A stretch of 64,000 bases of DNA from an uncultured Alphaproteobacteria bacterium. GTDB lineage: Bacteria; Pseudomonadota; Alphaproteobacteria; HIMB59. Numbering within the stretch: position 1 is the stretch's first letter; every line of letters begins with the position of its first letter. The notes beneath the pieces were generated by a model. That model ran no database searches. It had not been told where the DNA came from and saw nothing but the letters and a program-made list of their open reading frames with translations. Location of the stretch: positions 1-64,000 of the forward strand of contig CACMGP010000003.1 in NCBI GenBank assembly GCA_902613185.1, written 5' to 3'. The translations under genes and the position numbers were made by a program. Of the stretch, positions 28,313-37,092 are shown piece after piece.

Positions 28313-28990
28313 CTATCCACCAAGCTGCTTTTTAATTTCTTTTAAATCTTCCCAAGCATCTTTCTTGAGTTCTGGATTGTTTATTAATAAAGATGGCTCA
28401 TAAAGCACACGGCATTTTTTTGGTACCACGTCATTCGGGGTGTTGAAATCAAACCATTTTCCACGAAGAGACATGGAAGACAAGTCTGCAGCCAATAACA
28501 TTTTGATGCAATAATTTGACATAATTATTAAATATTTTGGGTTAATCAATTCAATCAACCGATAATTAATAAGTTGTAAAATTGAATTCATTTTGTGGCT
28601 ATTATCAAACTCACTAAGTCCCCTTGGTATATAAGACACTAAGCTTATTTGTTTCCTATCTAATTTTATGGAGGAAAGCATTTTATCGAATAACTCACCA
28701 TTTGCTTTATCTATTATCTTTTCATCAGTAATGTCGCATTTACCGTAAAAAAATAAAATCTTCGAATTTTTATCACCTTCTACAAGATTGATTGGTTGAT
28801 TAATATTTAACTTTAATAATTCATTTTTTAAAAAATCCTCTATTTGATCAATACTGGTGGCTTTGCTAGGACTATTGATAATATCTACATTTATTTGGTT
28901 ATCGGAGTCATTTTGAGATTTTTTTAATTGAAATTCCTCCAGATTCATCAATTCCAAAAGAATATTTTTTTGGTAGTCTTGGTTATTCAT
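28313..28990 (-). CDS. Uracil-DNA glycosylase superfamily protein with degenerate active-site motifs
   Basis: A 225-residue protein. The C-terminal 150 residues follow the order of family 4-type UDGs: GELFDKMLSSIKLDR, a YIPRG block, LIELINPKYLIIM, LRGKWFDF and a final KKDAWEDLKEI helix. The glycosylase motif GEAPG is replaced by YGKCD (about 82-86), and the HPAYLLR motif by YEPSLLIN (about 197-204). Only three Cys are present (85, 161, 193), so the usual four-Cys iron-sulfur site cannot form. It may be inactive or altered. Divergence from the TPR-ispE pair is a common alphaproteobacterial context for UDG, which supports the ancestry. Confidence 0.7.
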   Translation of the reverse strand: MNNQDYQKNILLELMNLEEFQLKKSQNDSDNQINVDIINSPSKATSIDQIEDFLKNELLKLNINQPINLVEGDKNSKILFFYGKCDITDEKIIDKANGELFDKMLSSIKLDRKQISLVSYIPRGLSEFDNSHKMNSILQLINYRLIELINPKYLIIMSNYCIKMLLAADLSSMSLRGKWFDFNTPNDVVPKKCRVLYEPSLLINNPELKKDAWEDLKEIKKQLGG

Positions 28991-30587
28991 GATTAAAAAA
29001 TTATCTTTTATTTTTTATTTTATATGTTTTTTTGGATTTATTGTATATGCATATGGGTCTCAATTAAAAAATACTTTCGAAAATCAACTTCTAAGTTCAA
29101 TTTATTCTGAATACAATAATGATTATTTAATTTGGGAAAAATTACCTAAATATAATTTTTCAAATGACCATACTTCAACCTTACTAAGTAATATTATTAT
29201 AGGAAATTATACTTTTGATAATATTAGTGAAATTGAAAGTGGATTTATTCATGAAATTGTTCTTTTTCTAAAGAATCTAGGTGATGACAAATGCTTAAAT
29301 ATTCCTGACAAAAAACAAATTTATATTTTTGAAGAGGCTATATTGAAAAGCATAAATTTTTGGATGACTTTTTGTAATAAACACAATGTTCAAAATAATT
29401 TAGAAAATTTGAATGAAATTGATAGTCGCTTTACAAATTTAAGATATATCAATACTATTTATTATTATCATCATCAAAAAGACTTCAACAGTTTAAAAAA
29501 AATTAATGAAGAAATAACATCAAATATAGAAACACTCTCTATCTTTAATTCTAAAGAATTAAATGTAATGGATAGTATTTTCAATTATCATAACATCAAT
29601 TTTCCACTGTCAGATTTTATTCAGTCATCAACTACTTTTAATAATTTGTCTATTGAATTAGATAAAAATTATGTAGTTAAGGGTTATGAAGACATAATAT
29701 ATCTTCAACTATTTCAAACTAGCACTTATTATTTTTATGCGCGTGAGTATAAAAAAGCACTTGCTTTATTATCTTATTTAATCGAAATAAATCCAGATAA
29801 TAGGGATTATTATCTTTATAAAAAAATTTCATTTTTAGCAGAATTAAATCCAAGTAAAGAAATACTAAAATTAATTAAAAATTTTACCCCAACTGACAAA
29901 AATTTTAATTTTTTTAAAAAATACCTTTATATCTCAACATCATTTGAATTAGACACTGATATGAGTGACTTAGTGTATTTTATAAATAATAGCGATCATC
30001 AAACTGATTGGATAAATCTAGAGTTATCATTTCTTGTTGCGATGGAAATGTACTTTTTAAATGATAATAGCGGTGCTTTAGATTTTATAAACGAATGTTG
30101 CATGAGTATTATAGATAATTCTGATGATGCTATTCATCTTTTTAAATATGGTATTTTGTTAGAGAGAAATAATGAAATTAAAAAAGCTGAAGAAATTATC
30201 CAAAAAAGTATTGATATATCTAAAAGTTCATATCCTTACATGTTAAATTATCTTGCATATTTATGGGTTGAGAATGATAGAAAATTAGATCTTGCAGAAA
30301 GTATGCTTCAAAAGGCAGTAAAAGACTCAAATTATAATGATGGGGCTATACTTGATAGTTTGGGATGGCTTTATTATAAGAAAGATAACTTAGATTTGGC
30401 AGAAAAATGGATTTATGATGCTTATCAACTTGAACCCTCAGAGCCAGAAATAATAGATCATTTATCTCAAATTTATTATGAATTAGGCAGATACAAAGAA
30501 TCAAAATTTTTAGATAATAAAATTTTACTATTTCATAAAGATTATTTTAAATACGAGGAAGTTTTAGGCAGAAATGAAAATAAGTAA
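28989..30587 (+). CDS. Tetratricopeptide repeat protein, secreted or membrane anchored
   Basis: A 532-residue protein with an N-terminal hydrophobic segment (about 5-22) and helical repeats. The C-terminal third has clear TPR units, such as AYLWVENDRKLDLAESMLQ, ILDSLGWLYYKKDNLDLAE and IIDHLSQIYYELGRYKES. The N-terminal part is divergent and Asn/Tyr rich. Its ancestry is the TPR protein that precedes ispE in many Alphaproteobacteria; its function is unknown, probably a periplasmic scaffold. Its ATG shares the CATG with the divergent UDG-like gene, and it overlaps ispE by 14 nt. Confidence 0.82.
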   Translation: MIKKLSFIFYFICFFGFIVYAYGSQLKNTFENQLLSSIYSEYNNDYLIWEKLPKYNFSNDHTSTLLSNIIIGNYTFDNISEIESGFIHEIVLFLKNLGDDKCLNIPDKKQIYIFEEAILKSINFWMTFCNKHNVQNNLENLNEIDSRFTNLRYINTIYYYHHQKDFNSLKKINEEITSNIETLSIFNSKELNVMDSIFNYHNINFPLSDFIQSSTTFNNLSIELDKNYVVKGYEDIIYLQLFQTSTYYFYAREYKKALALLSYLIEINPDNRDYYLYKKISFLAELNPSKEILKLIKNFTPTDKNFNFFKKYLYISTSFELDTDMSDLVYFINNSDHQTDWINLELSFLVAMEMYFLNDNSGALDFINECCMSIIDNSDDAIHLFKYGILLERNNEIKKAEEIIQKSIDISKSSYPYMLNYLAYLWVENDRKLDLAESMLQKAVKDSNYNDGAILDSLGWLYYKKDNLDLAEKWIYDAYQLEPSEPEIIDHLSQIYYELGRYKESKFLDNKILLFHKDYFKYEEVLGRNENK

Positions 30588-31392
30588 ATTAACAAGCTAT
30601 GCTAAAATAAATCTTGATTTAAAAATTAAATATTATGATAAAATTATCAAAAAACATAAGATTTCTTCTAAAGTCGTTCTTTTAAAATTAAATGATTTAA
30701 TTAAGGTATCTAATTCTACAAAGTTACAAATTACTTATTACGATCAAAATAAAAAAATAATCAAATTGAAAAATGATATTATAAAAAAATCAATTCTATT
30801 TTTTGATAGAAAATACAAAACTAAAACAAAATTAAAATTTTTTGTTTACAAAAAAATACCAGTTGGTTATGGGTTAGGAGGCGGATCATCAAATGCAGCC
30901 TCAATTTTAAAATTTCTATATAAATATCATCAAATTACTTCAAAAAACTTTGAAAAAGATGCACCAATAATTGGTTCAGATGTAATTATTTTTAAAGATA
31001 AATATCCAAAAATAATTGATGGATTAAGTCAGTATAAATACCTCAAGGCAAAAAAATATTATTGGAGGAAAGTTTACTTAATTTTTCCTTCACAAAAAAA
31101 TTTAACTAAAAAAATTTATAATCATTTTAAAAACCACAATATGGGAGCAAAAAAACAACTTATATCTCAAAATAACTTAACTAGTTCATCTATGTTGCTA
31201 AATAAAGAATTTAAAGAATTATTTATGTTCCTTTTGGATTATAGGAGAGATTTCTTAAAATTTGGCATGAGTGGTAGTGGGTCTTCAATTTTTGTATCTT
31301 TTAAGAAAATCGCAAAAGAAAGGTTGATTTTTAGAGAGGTTAACAAACTTTATCCTTCAGTTAGAATTGAAAAATCCCTTTATTTCGGATAA
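30574..31392 (+). CDS. ispE: 4-diphosphocytidyl-2-C-methyl-D-erythritol kinase
   Basis: A 272-residue GHMP kinase of the MEP isoprenoid pathway. The N-terminal SYAKINLDLKI block, the ATP loop PVGYGLGGGSSNAAS (about 97-110), the catalytic Asp in GSDV (about 136) and GMSGSGSS near the C-terminus are all present. The usual R-x-DGYHEL stretch is reduced to IIKKHKIS, keeping only the His. It is slightly short for the family and unusually Lys rich. It overlaps the TPR gene by 14 nt. Confidence 0.9.
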   Translation: MKISKLTSYAKINLDLKIKYYDKIIKKHKISSKVVLLKLNDLIKVSNSTKLQITYYDQNKKIIKLKNDIIKKSILFFDRKYKTKTKLKFFVYKKIPVGYGLGGGSSNAASILKFLYKYHQITSKNFEKDAPIIGSDVIIFKDKYPKIIDGLSQYKYLKAKKYYWRKVYLIFPSQKNLTKKIYNHFKNHNMGAKKQLISQNNLTSSSMLLNKEFKELFMFLLDYRRDFLKFGMSGSGSSIFVSFKKIAKERLIFREVNKLYPSVRIEKSLYFG

Positions 31393-31408
31393 GTTCTTTA
31401 AATCCTGA

Positions 31409-31483
31409 TGGGGCGTAGCCAAGCGGTAAGGCACCGGTTTTTGGTATCGGCATGCGTAGGTTCGAATCCTACCGCCCCAGCCA
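31409..31483 (+). tRNA. tRNA-Gln (anticodon UUG), CCA encoded
   Basis: A 75-nt cloverleaf. The acceptor stem pairs TGGGGCG with CGCCCCA, the D stem is GCC/GGC, the anticodon stem CCGGT/ATCGG encloses the loop TTTTGGT with anticodon TTG (31441-31443), and the T arm has GTAGG-TTCGAAT-CCTAC. The discriminator is G and the 3' CCA is encoded. It reads CAA, and CAG by wobble. It stands between ispE and the ABC-F gene with short gaps. Confidence 0.97.
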
Positions 31484-31508
31484 TATCTAAGCTATAGATT
31501 GAAATAAT

Positions 31509-33326
31509 ATGAAACAACTTTTATTTTCACTTAAAGAGGGATCAGTTAGTTATCATAAAAAAGAAATTTTAAAGGATCTTGACATAAATATTCATAGAAA
31601 AGATTTTATTGCGCTTGTTGGTAAAAATGGGGCAGGGAAATCAACTCTAATGAATGTTATATCAGGTCAACATGATATTGATGCTGGTGAAAAATGGAGT
31701 ATTGATAATTTTGCTGTAAATTATTTCAACCAAAATTTTTTATTAAGTAATGATAATAATACCGTTGAGCAAGAAATTTTATCTGTAATCAAAAATCAAG
31801 ATAATAATTATGAGATAGATATATTTTGCAATAATTTAAGTATTGAAAAAAAAAGTTTAATTAAACATTTATCTGGGGGGCAAAAAAGGAGAGTAGGGCT
31901 AATCAAAAATTTAATCAAACCATCTGATCTTTTACTATTAGATGAACCAACTAATCATTTAGACTTGGATACAATTGTTTGGCTAGAAAACTATTTAAAA
32001 AAACTAGATTGTGCAATTTTATGTGTAAGTCATGATCGACAATTTCTAAAAAACTTTACAAATAAAATATTATGGATAGATCGAGCTAAAATAAAAATAA
32101 ACTACAAAGGATATAGTGATTTTGACAATTGGTCTGAGACTCTTTTATCACAAGAAGAGAGAGAACTACAAAATAGAAAGCAATTTGTCAATTTAGAGGT
32201 GAATTGGGCTAATAAAGGAGTTAAGGCAAGAGTTAAAAGAAATTCCAGAAGGTTAGAACAAGCTAAAGACTTAAAGGAAAATTTAGATAAAGATATTAGC
32301 GAATTTAAAAAAGCTACAAAAAAGATTGAAATTAATCAAATTTATGAGAATTCAAAGAATTTTAAAAATGTTGCAGAGTTTCACAATGCAGAATTTTACT
32401 ATGAAGAAAATAATAAAAATTTTATTTTAAAAAACTTTAATTTAAAAATAAGCAAAAAAGATAGAATTGGTCTTTTGGGAGGTAACGGCTCTGGAAAAAC
32501 AACTTTTTTAAAAATTTTGCTTAATGAACTGAATTTAAAATCGGGAACATTAAAATTAAGAAAAGAGTTAGAGTTTTCCTATTTTGACCAATTAAGAAAT
32601 GATTTAAAAGACAATTTACCAATAAAGAAGGTCTTAGTCCCCTCTGGTGGCGATTACTTAAAAACGCAAGGTAAAGAGAGACATGTATGCAGTTATTTAA
32701 AAGATTTCCATTTTGATCCATCTAAAGCAAATGATCCTGTCGGGAGTTTATCTGGTGGAATGAAAAATCGACTACTTTTATCAAAAGTCTTATCAAATCC
32801 TAAAAGTGGCTTAATCTTAGACGAGCCTACTAATGACCTTGATATTGATACTTTAGATTTAGTAGAGTCTATACTTTCTAATTACAACGGGACTCTAGTA
32901 GTTGTCTCACACAATAGAGATTTTTTAGATAAATTAGTAAATAAAATATTATTTTTCAAAGGAAATGGTGATGTTTTGTTATATAATGGTGGCTATCATG
33001 ACTTCTTAAAAAATAAAGATCTTCTTGTAAATGATGCAAATAACTTATCTCAAATTGAAAATAAAACTGAAAAGAAAAATATAAATTTAAAAAATATACA
33101 TAAAAAGAAGTTAACCTTTAAATTACAATATGAGCTTAATAATTTACCTAAGCAAATAGACCTTTTAAAAGAGGAAATTGTTCATTTTGAAAAAATCATA
33201 GAGGCACCAGATCTTTATAAAAAGGACTATGAGTTATTTATTAGCACAACTAAAAAGTTAGGCTCCCTCCAAATAGAATTGGAAAATAAAGAGCAAAGAT
33301 GGTTAGAGCTCATGGAATTAAATTAG
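31509..33326 (+). CDS. uup: ABC-F family ATPase (Uup-like)
   Basis: A 605-residue soluble protein with two ATPase domains and no membrane part. Domain one has GKNGAGKST, LSGGQKRRV and LLLDEPTNHLDL; domain two has GGNGSGKTT, LSGGMKNRL and LILDEPTNDLDI. The C-terminal 90 residues form a charged coiled coil, as in Uup. ABC-F proteins act on ribosomes, or on branched DNA in the case of Uup. The subgroup is assigned by the C-terminal coil and is probable only. Confidence 0.88.
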   Translation: MKQLLFSLKEGSVSYHKKEILKDLDINIHRKDFIALVGKNGAGKSTLMNVISGQHDIDAGEKWSIDNFAVNYFNQNFLLSNDNNTVEQEILSVIKNQDNNYEIDIFCNNLSIEKKSLIKHLSGGQKRRVGLIKNLIKPSDLLLLDEPTNHLDLDTIVWLENYLKKLDCAILCVSHDRQFLKNFTNKILWIDRAKIKINYKGYSDFDNWSETLLSQEERELQNRKQFVNLEVNWANKGVKARVKRNSRRLEQAKDLKENLDKDISEFKKATKKIEINQIYENSKNFKNVAEFHNAEFYYEENNKNFILKNFNLKISKKDRIGLLGGNGSGKTTFLKILLNELNLKSGTLKLRKELEFSYFDQLRNDLKDNLPIKKVLVPSGGDYLKTQGKERHVCSYLKDFHFDPSKANDPVGSLSGGMKNRLLLSKVLSNPKSGLILDEPTNDLDIDTLDLVESILSNYNGTLVVVSHNRDFLDKLVNKILFFKGNGDVLLYNGGYHDFLKNKDLLVNDANNLSQIENKTEKKNINLKNIHKKKLTFKLQYELNNLPKQIDLLKEEIVHFEKIIEAPDLYKKDYELFISTTKKLGSLQIELENKEQRWLELMELN

Positions 33327-33329
33327 AAG

Positions 33330-34055
33330 ATGAATTTAAAAAAAAAAGTAGAAGAAATCTCTAAAATTTCTTATTTTGATGAAATTTGCAGTATACTTCC
33401 ATTTGAAGAAAAGGATATTTATCTTATAGGAGGAGCCACTAGGTCTTTATTATCGGGTAATCACGAAAACAAAGATATTGATGTAGTTATTCCAGAATTA
33501 GATGATCGAACGGTCGATAAAATTTTAGATAAATATGATAATGCAAAATATTATCAAGCTTATAAAAGCATATCACTTGAATTAGGTGATTTTGAGTTCC
33601 AGATAAATTCATTTAGAAAAGATGTAGCCCCATCTGGAAGACATTCAAAAATTGCAAATGCCTTGAGTATTAAAGAGGACTCTTTAAGAAGAGATTTTAC
33701 ATTTAATAGCATATACATAAATTTAATTGGGGACGTTTTCGATTTTTATTCAGGTGTTGAGCATTTTAAAAATAATTACTTGAAGTTTATTTTTGACCCA
33801 ATTGAACAAATTCAAAAAGATTACTTAAGAGCAATTAGATATATAAGGTTTCTATCATTATTTGAAAATACAAAAACCTCTCCAGCTGATTTGGAAGCTA
33901 TAATGTTACTCTCAAAAAACATTACAGATTTTGTAAAAGAAAAAAAAATATCACAAGAGCTTAATAAGATCTACAAGATGCCTTTTCCAAAAAATACTAT
34001 TTCTTTTTTAAAAGAGAATAATGAGCTGAGGCAATTTTTAGATTTTTTATCTTAA
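33330..34055 (+). CDS. Short CCA tRNA nucleotidyltransferase / poly(A) polymerase family protein
   Basis: A 241-residue class II nucleotidyltransferase. The GG loop and catalytic carboxylates are in LIGGATRSLL and KDIDVVIP (Asp 49 and 51), with RRDFTFNSIYIN and the neck block IQKDYLRAIRYIRF. Alphaproteobacterial relatives are about 400 residues; here the body and tail after the neck are almost gone. The catalytic residues are intact, so it could still add CCA or repair tRNA ends. The frame ends cleanly 4 nt inside the convergent trmL. Confidence 0.82.
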   Translation: MNLKKKVEEISKISYFDEICSILPFEEKDIYLIGGATRSLLSGNHENKDIDVVIPELDDRTVDKILDKYDNAKYYQAYKSISLELGDFEFQINSFRKDVAPSGRHSKIANALSIKEDSLRRDFTFNSIYINLIGDVFDFYSGVEHFKNNYLKFIFDPIEQIQKDYLRAIRYIRFLSLFENTKTSPADLEAIMLLSKNITDFVKEKKISQELNKIYKMPFPKNTISFLKENNELRQFLDFLS

Positions 34056-34507
34056 AAATTAGCTTTAATAGATGAAACTACAATTGCAACAGAGGCAGCC
34101 AGATTTAATGATCTTGTTTTGCCGTTTATAGGTATTGTTATTTTATTATTAACTGTATTATGAACTGTTTCTGGCACACCTAATGTTTCTTTTCCAAATA
34201 AAATAATATCATTATCTTCGAACTTAAACTCGTAAAGGTTATTATCAGTCTTAGTAGTAGCTAAAATTATCCTACTGCTATTTTTTTTTGAATAGAGATA
34301 AAAATTATCCCAATTTTCATGATTAATAATTTCACAATGATCTATGTAATCCATTACAGCGCCTTTGAATCTTTTATCTGTCATGGAGAAAGGCAAAGGC
34401 TTGATTATGTGAAGGGGAAACTCTAAACAAGCAGCGGTTCTGATAATTACACCTAGATTTTGAGGCATATCGGGTTGATAAAGACAGATTGCAAATTTAT
34501 GCGTCAT
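34052..34507 (-). CDS. trmL: tRNA (cytidine/uridine-34 2'-O)-methyltransferase
   Basis: A 151-residue single-domain SPOUT methyltransferase. The N-terminal LYQPDMPQNLGVIIRTAACL, middle DIILFGKETLGVP and C-terminal PINGKTRSLNLAASVAI blocks are the three SPOUT/TrmL motifs. It methylates the ribose of nucleotide 34 in Leu tRNAs. In many Alphaproteobacteria it lies next to and divergent from petABC, exactly as here. Confidence 0.94.
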   Translation of the reverse strand: MTHKFAICLYQPDMPQNLGVIIRTAACLEFPLHIIKPLPFSMTDKRFKGAVMDYIDHCEIINHENWDNFYLYSKKNSSRIILATTKTDNNLYEFKFEDNDIILFGKETLGVPETVHNTVNNKITIPINGKTRSLNLAASVAIVVSSIKANF

Positions 34508-34564
34508 GATGACTACTACTTATGCTACATCTTACCAATAAAATCTACTTAGATTTAAACCCAA

Positions 34565-35089
34565 ATGTCAAATAGTAAAAAACCAAGAAGAGATTTTATT
34601 AAATTATCAGCAATGACTCTAGGAGGGGTTGGGGCTGCTAGTTTACTTATTCCTTTTATATCAAGCATGAATCCAGGCAAAGATACTCTAGCCTTGGCAT
34701 CAACTGAAATAGATTTATCTCCCCTGGAAGAGGGCCAGAGTTTGACAGTAATATGGAGAGGTAAACCTGTTTTTATAAAGCATCGAACTAAAAGTGAAAT
34801 TGAAAGTGCTAGAAATATTTCTTTAGAGGATCTACCAGATGCAGAGGAGGACTCTGCTAGAGTTCAAAAAGATAATTGGTTAGTTGTATTAGGTGTTTGT
34901 ACTCATTTAGGTTGTGTACCTCTTGGACAAAAAGCTTCGGATACAAAAGGAGACTATGGAGGATGGTTTTGCCCTTGTCATGGTTCTCATTATGATACTT
35001 CTGGCAGGATAAGAAAAGGACCAGCTCCGACTAACTTACCTGTTCCCCCTTACGTTTTTTTAACAGATAACAGAATAAAGATAGGATAA
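34565..35089 (+). CDS. petA: Ubiquinol-cytochrome c reductase Rieske iron-sulfur subunit
   Basis: A 174-residue subunit with an N-terminal twin-arginine segment RRDFIKLSA before the membrane helix, which implies Tat-dependent placement. The 2Fe-2S ligands are in [10 protein letters not shown] and CPCHGSHYD. It accepts electrons from ubiquinol in the bc1 complex. It starts a petABC operon after a 57-bp gap from the divergent trmL, the likely promoter region. Confidence 0.97.
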   Translation: MSNSKKPRRDFIKLSAMTLGGVGAASLLIPFISSMNPGKDTLALASTEIDLSPLEEGQSLTVIWRGKPVFIKHRTKSEIESARNISLEDLPDAEEDSARVQKDNWLVVLGVCTHLGCVPLGQKASDTKGDYGGWFCPCHGSHYDTSGRIRKGPAPTNLPVPPYVFLTDNRIKIG

Positions 35090-35093
35090 TTTA

Positions 35094-36338
35094 ATGAGTT
35101 CAAATGAATTACAAGGTTATAAAAAAACTCTAAATTCACCATACACTGGTATAAAAGGTTGGATTGATTCTAGACTTCCTCTAATAAGAATGATGGAAGC
35201 AGAATATTTGAAGTTTCCTGTCCCAAAATCACTCAATTACTTTTGGTCATTTGGCGGTATAGCTATGTTTTGTCTTATTGGACTAATTTTAACTGGAATT
35301 TTTTTAGGGTTTCACTATAAGCCCTCAGCCGATGATGCCTTTGACTCTGTTGAAAGGATCATGAGAGACGTTAGTTTTGGTTGGCTAATTAGATATTTGC
35401 ATGCCAACTTAGTTTCCTTTTTCTTTATAGCTACTTTTATTCACATTTTTAGAGCTTTATATTTTGGATCATACAAGGCACCTAGAGAGTTAGTCTACAT
35501 TTTCGGTTTGACCATGTTCATGCTAATGATGGCAACTGCATTTTTAGGATATACACTCCCATGGGGCCAGATGTCTTATTGGGGAGCAACAGTTATAACT
35601 AATCTTTTTTCGGCTATTCCTGTTGTAGGAGATGCTATACTCACATTACTTCTTGGTGACTTCACCGTTGGTGACTCAGCTGTTAATCGTTTTTATGTTC
35701 TCCATTGGCTATTAGCTTTCGCAATTGTTGGTTTAGTTGTCTTTCACGTAATTACGTTGCACATGACTGGCTCAAATAATCCGACTGGCACAGAGCCACA
35801 AAGCTGGGATGAAACAGTGAGTTTTCATCCATACGTAACTATTAAAGATTTAAATGCTACAATATTTTTCTTTATCATTTTGGCTTTTATTCTCTTTTAT
35901 TATCCAAATATTTTAGGTCACTCCGATAATTACATTAAAGCTAACCCCATGGTAACTCCTGCACATATTGTTCCCGAGTGGTACTTTCTACCTTTCTATG
36001 CAATACTTAGAGCTATTCCAGATAAACTAGGTGGTGTGATAGCTATGTTTAGTTCCATACTAGCATTAGGCTTATTACCATGGCTTGACACATCTAAAGT
36101 TAGATCATGTTTATTTAGACCTATCTGGAGATACTGTGTTCTCTTGTTTGCAGTAAACTTTTTGGTTCTTATGTATGTCGGAGGTAAACCCGCTGAGGGT
36201 CTTTATGTACTTATCTCAAGAATTGGAACTGCATATTGGTTTTTGTTTATATTTGTTTTAGCCCCTCTAGTAGGATTTTTAGAAACACCACGACAACCGC
36301 TAACTATTACAAATTATTTACAAAGTAAAAAAGCCTAA
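35094..36338 (+). CDS. petB: Cytochrome b of the bc1 complex
   Basis: A 414-residue, eight-helix subunit. Haem-ligand regions are RYLHANLVSFFFIATFIHIFR (helix B, residues at 95-115 or so) and HWLLAFAIVGLVVFHV (helix D). The Qo-site motif appears as PEWYFLPFYA and the GYTLPWGQMS block is intact. Alphaproteobacterial fbcB genes are full-length single genes, as here. Confidence 0.97.
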   Translation: MSSNELQGYKKTLNSPYTGIKGWIDSRLPLIRMMEAEYLKFPVPKSLNYFWSFGGIAMFCLIGLILTGIFLGFHYKPSADDAFDSVERIMRDVSFGWLIRYLHANLVSFFFIATFIHIFRALYFGSYKAPRELVYIFGLTMFMLMMATAFLGYTLPWGQMSYWGATVITNLFSAIPVVGDAILTLLLGDFTVGDSAVNRFYVLHWLLAFAIVGLVVFHVITLHMTGSNNPTGTEPQSWDETVSFHPYVTIKDLNATIFFFIILAFILFYYPNILGHSDNYIKANPMVTPAHIVPEWYFLPFYAILRAIPDKLGGVIAMFSSILALGLLPWLDTSKVRSCLFRPIWRYCVLLFAVNFLVLMYVGGKPAEGLYVLISRIGTAYWFLFIFVLAPLVGFLETPRQPLTITNYLQSKKA

Positions 36339-36339
36339 T

Positions 36340-37092
36340 ATGAGAAAAGCTTTACTGGCCATTTTCTTACTTTTTAGTTTCAATTTGTATGGTGCCGGAG
36401 CAAAAATTGATATTCCAAAATATGATTGGTCTTGGAAAGGATTTTTCGGAACGTACGATCGTGCCTCAGCTCAAAGAGGTTTAAAAGTTTATAGAGAAGT
36501 TTGCGCAGGATGTCATTCCATGAATTATCTCTCTTATAGAAATTTAGCGGATCTTGGTTTTAGTGAAGATCACATTAAAGCCATTGCAGCCGAACATTTA
36601 GTGTTAGATGGGCCAAATGACGAAGGAGAAATGTTCGAAAGAGACGGAATTCCTTCAGATCAGTTTGTTAATCCATATCTAAATGAAAAGGCCGCTAGAG
36701 CAGCGAATAACGGCGCTTACCCGCCTGATTTGTCTTTAATAGTTAAAGCCAGACCTAAGGGCGCTGATTATATTAAAGCACTATTGCTTGGTTATGTTGA
36801 TCCACCAGAAGATATGAAAGTTCCAAAAGGTCAACACTACAATAAATATATGGCAGGTAATTTAATTGCCATGACATCCCCATTATCAGATGGTCTTGTT
36901 GATTACGATGATGGAACTGAAAGCACAATGGATCAAATGACAACAGATGTTACAACTTTTTTAGCTTGGGCAGCTGAACCTAGTTTAGAGGACCGAAAGA
37001 GAATGGGTTTAAAAGTAATACTATTTTTATTGGTATTGTTCGTCTTAGCTTATATTTCTAAACAACAAATTTGGAGAGATATTAAACATTAA
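36340..37092 (+). CDS. petC: Cytochrome c1
   Basis: A 250-residue subunit with a signal peptide, a covalent haem motif CAGCH in EVCAGCHSMNYLSYRN, and a C-terminal membrane anchor (about 226-240). The second axial ligand is the Met in the HYNKYMAGNLIAMTSPL region. It passes electrons to cytochrome c, the donor of the cox oxidase in this window. It follows petB by 1 bp and overlaps ychF tail to tail by 11 nt. Confidence 0.96.
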   Translation: MRKALLAIFLLFSFNLYGAGAKIDIPKYDWSWKGFFGTYDRASAQRGLKVYREVCAGCHSMNYLSYRNLADLGFSEDHIKAIAAEHLVLDGPNDEGEMFERDGIPSDQFVNPYLNEKAARAANNGAYPPDLSLIVKARPKGADYIKALLLGYVDPPEDMKVPKGQHYNKYMAGNLIAMTSPLSDGLVDYDDGTESTMDQMTTDVTTFLAWAAEPSLEDRKRMGLKVILFLLVLFVLAYISKQQIWRDIKH

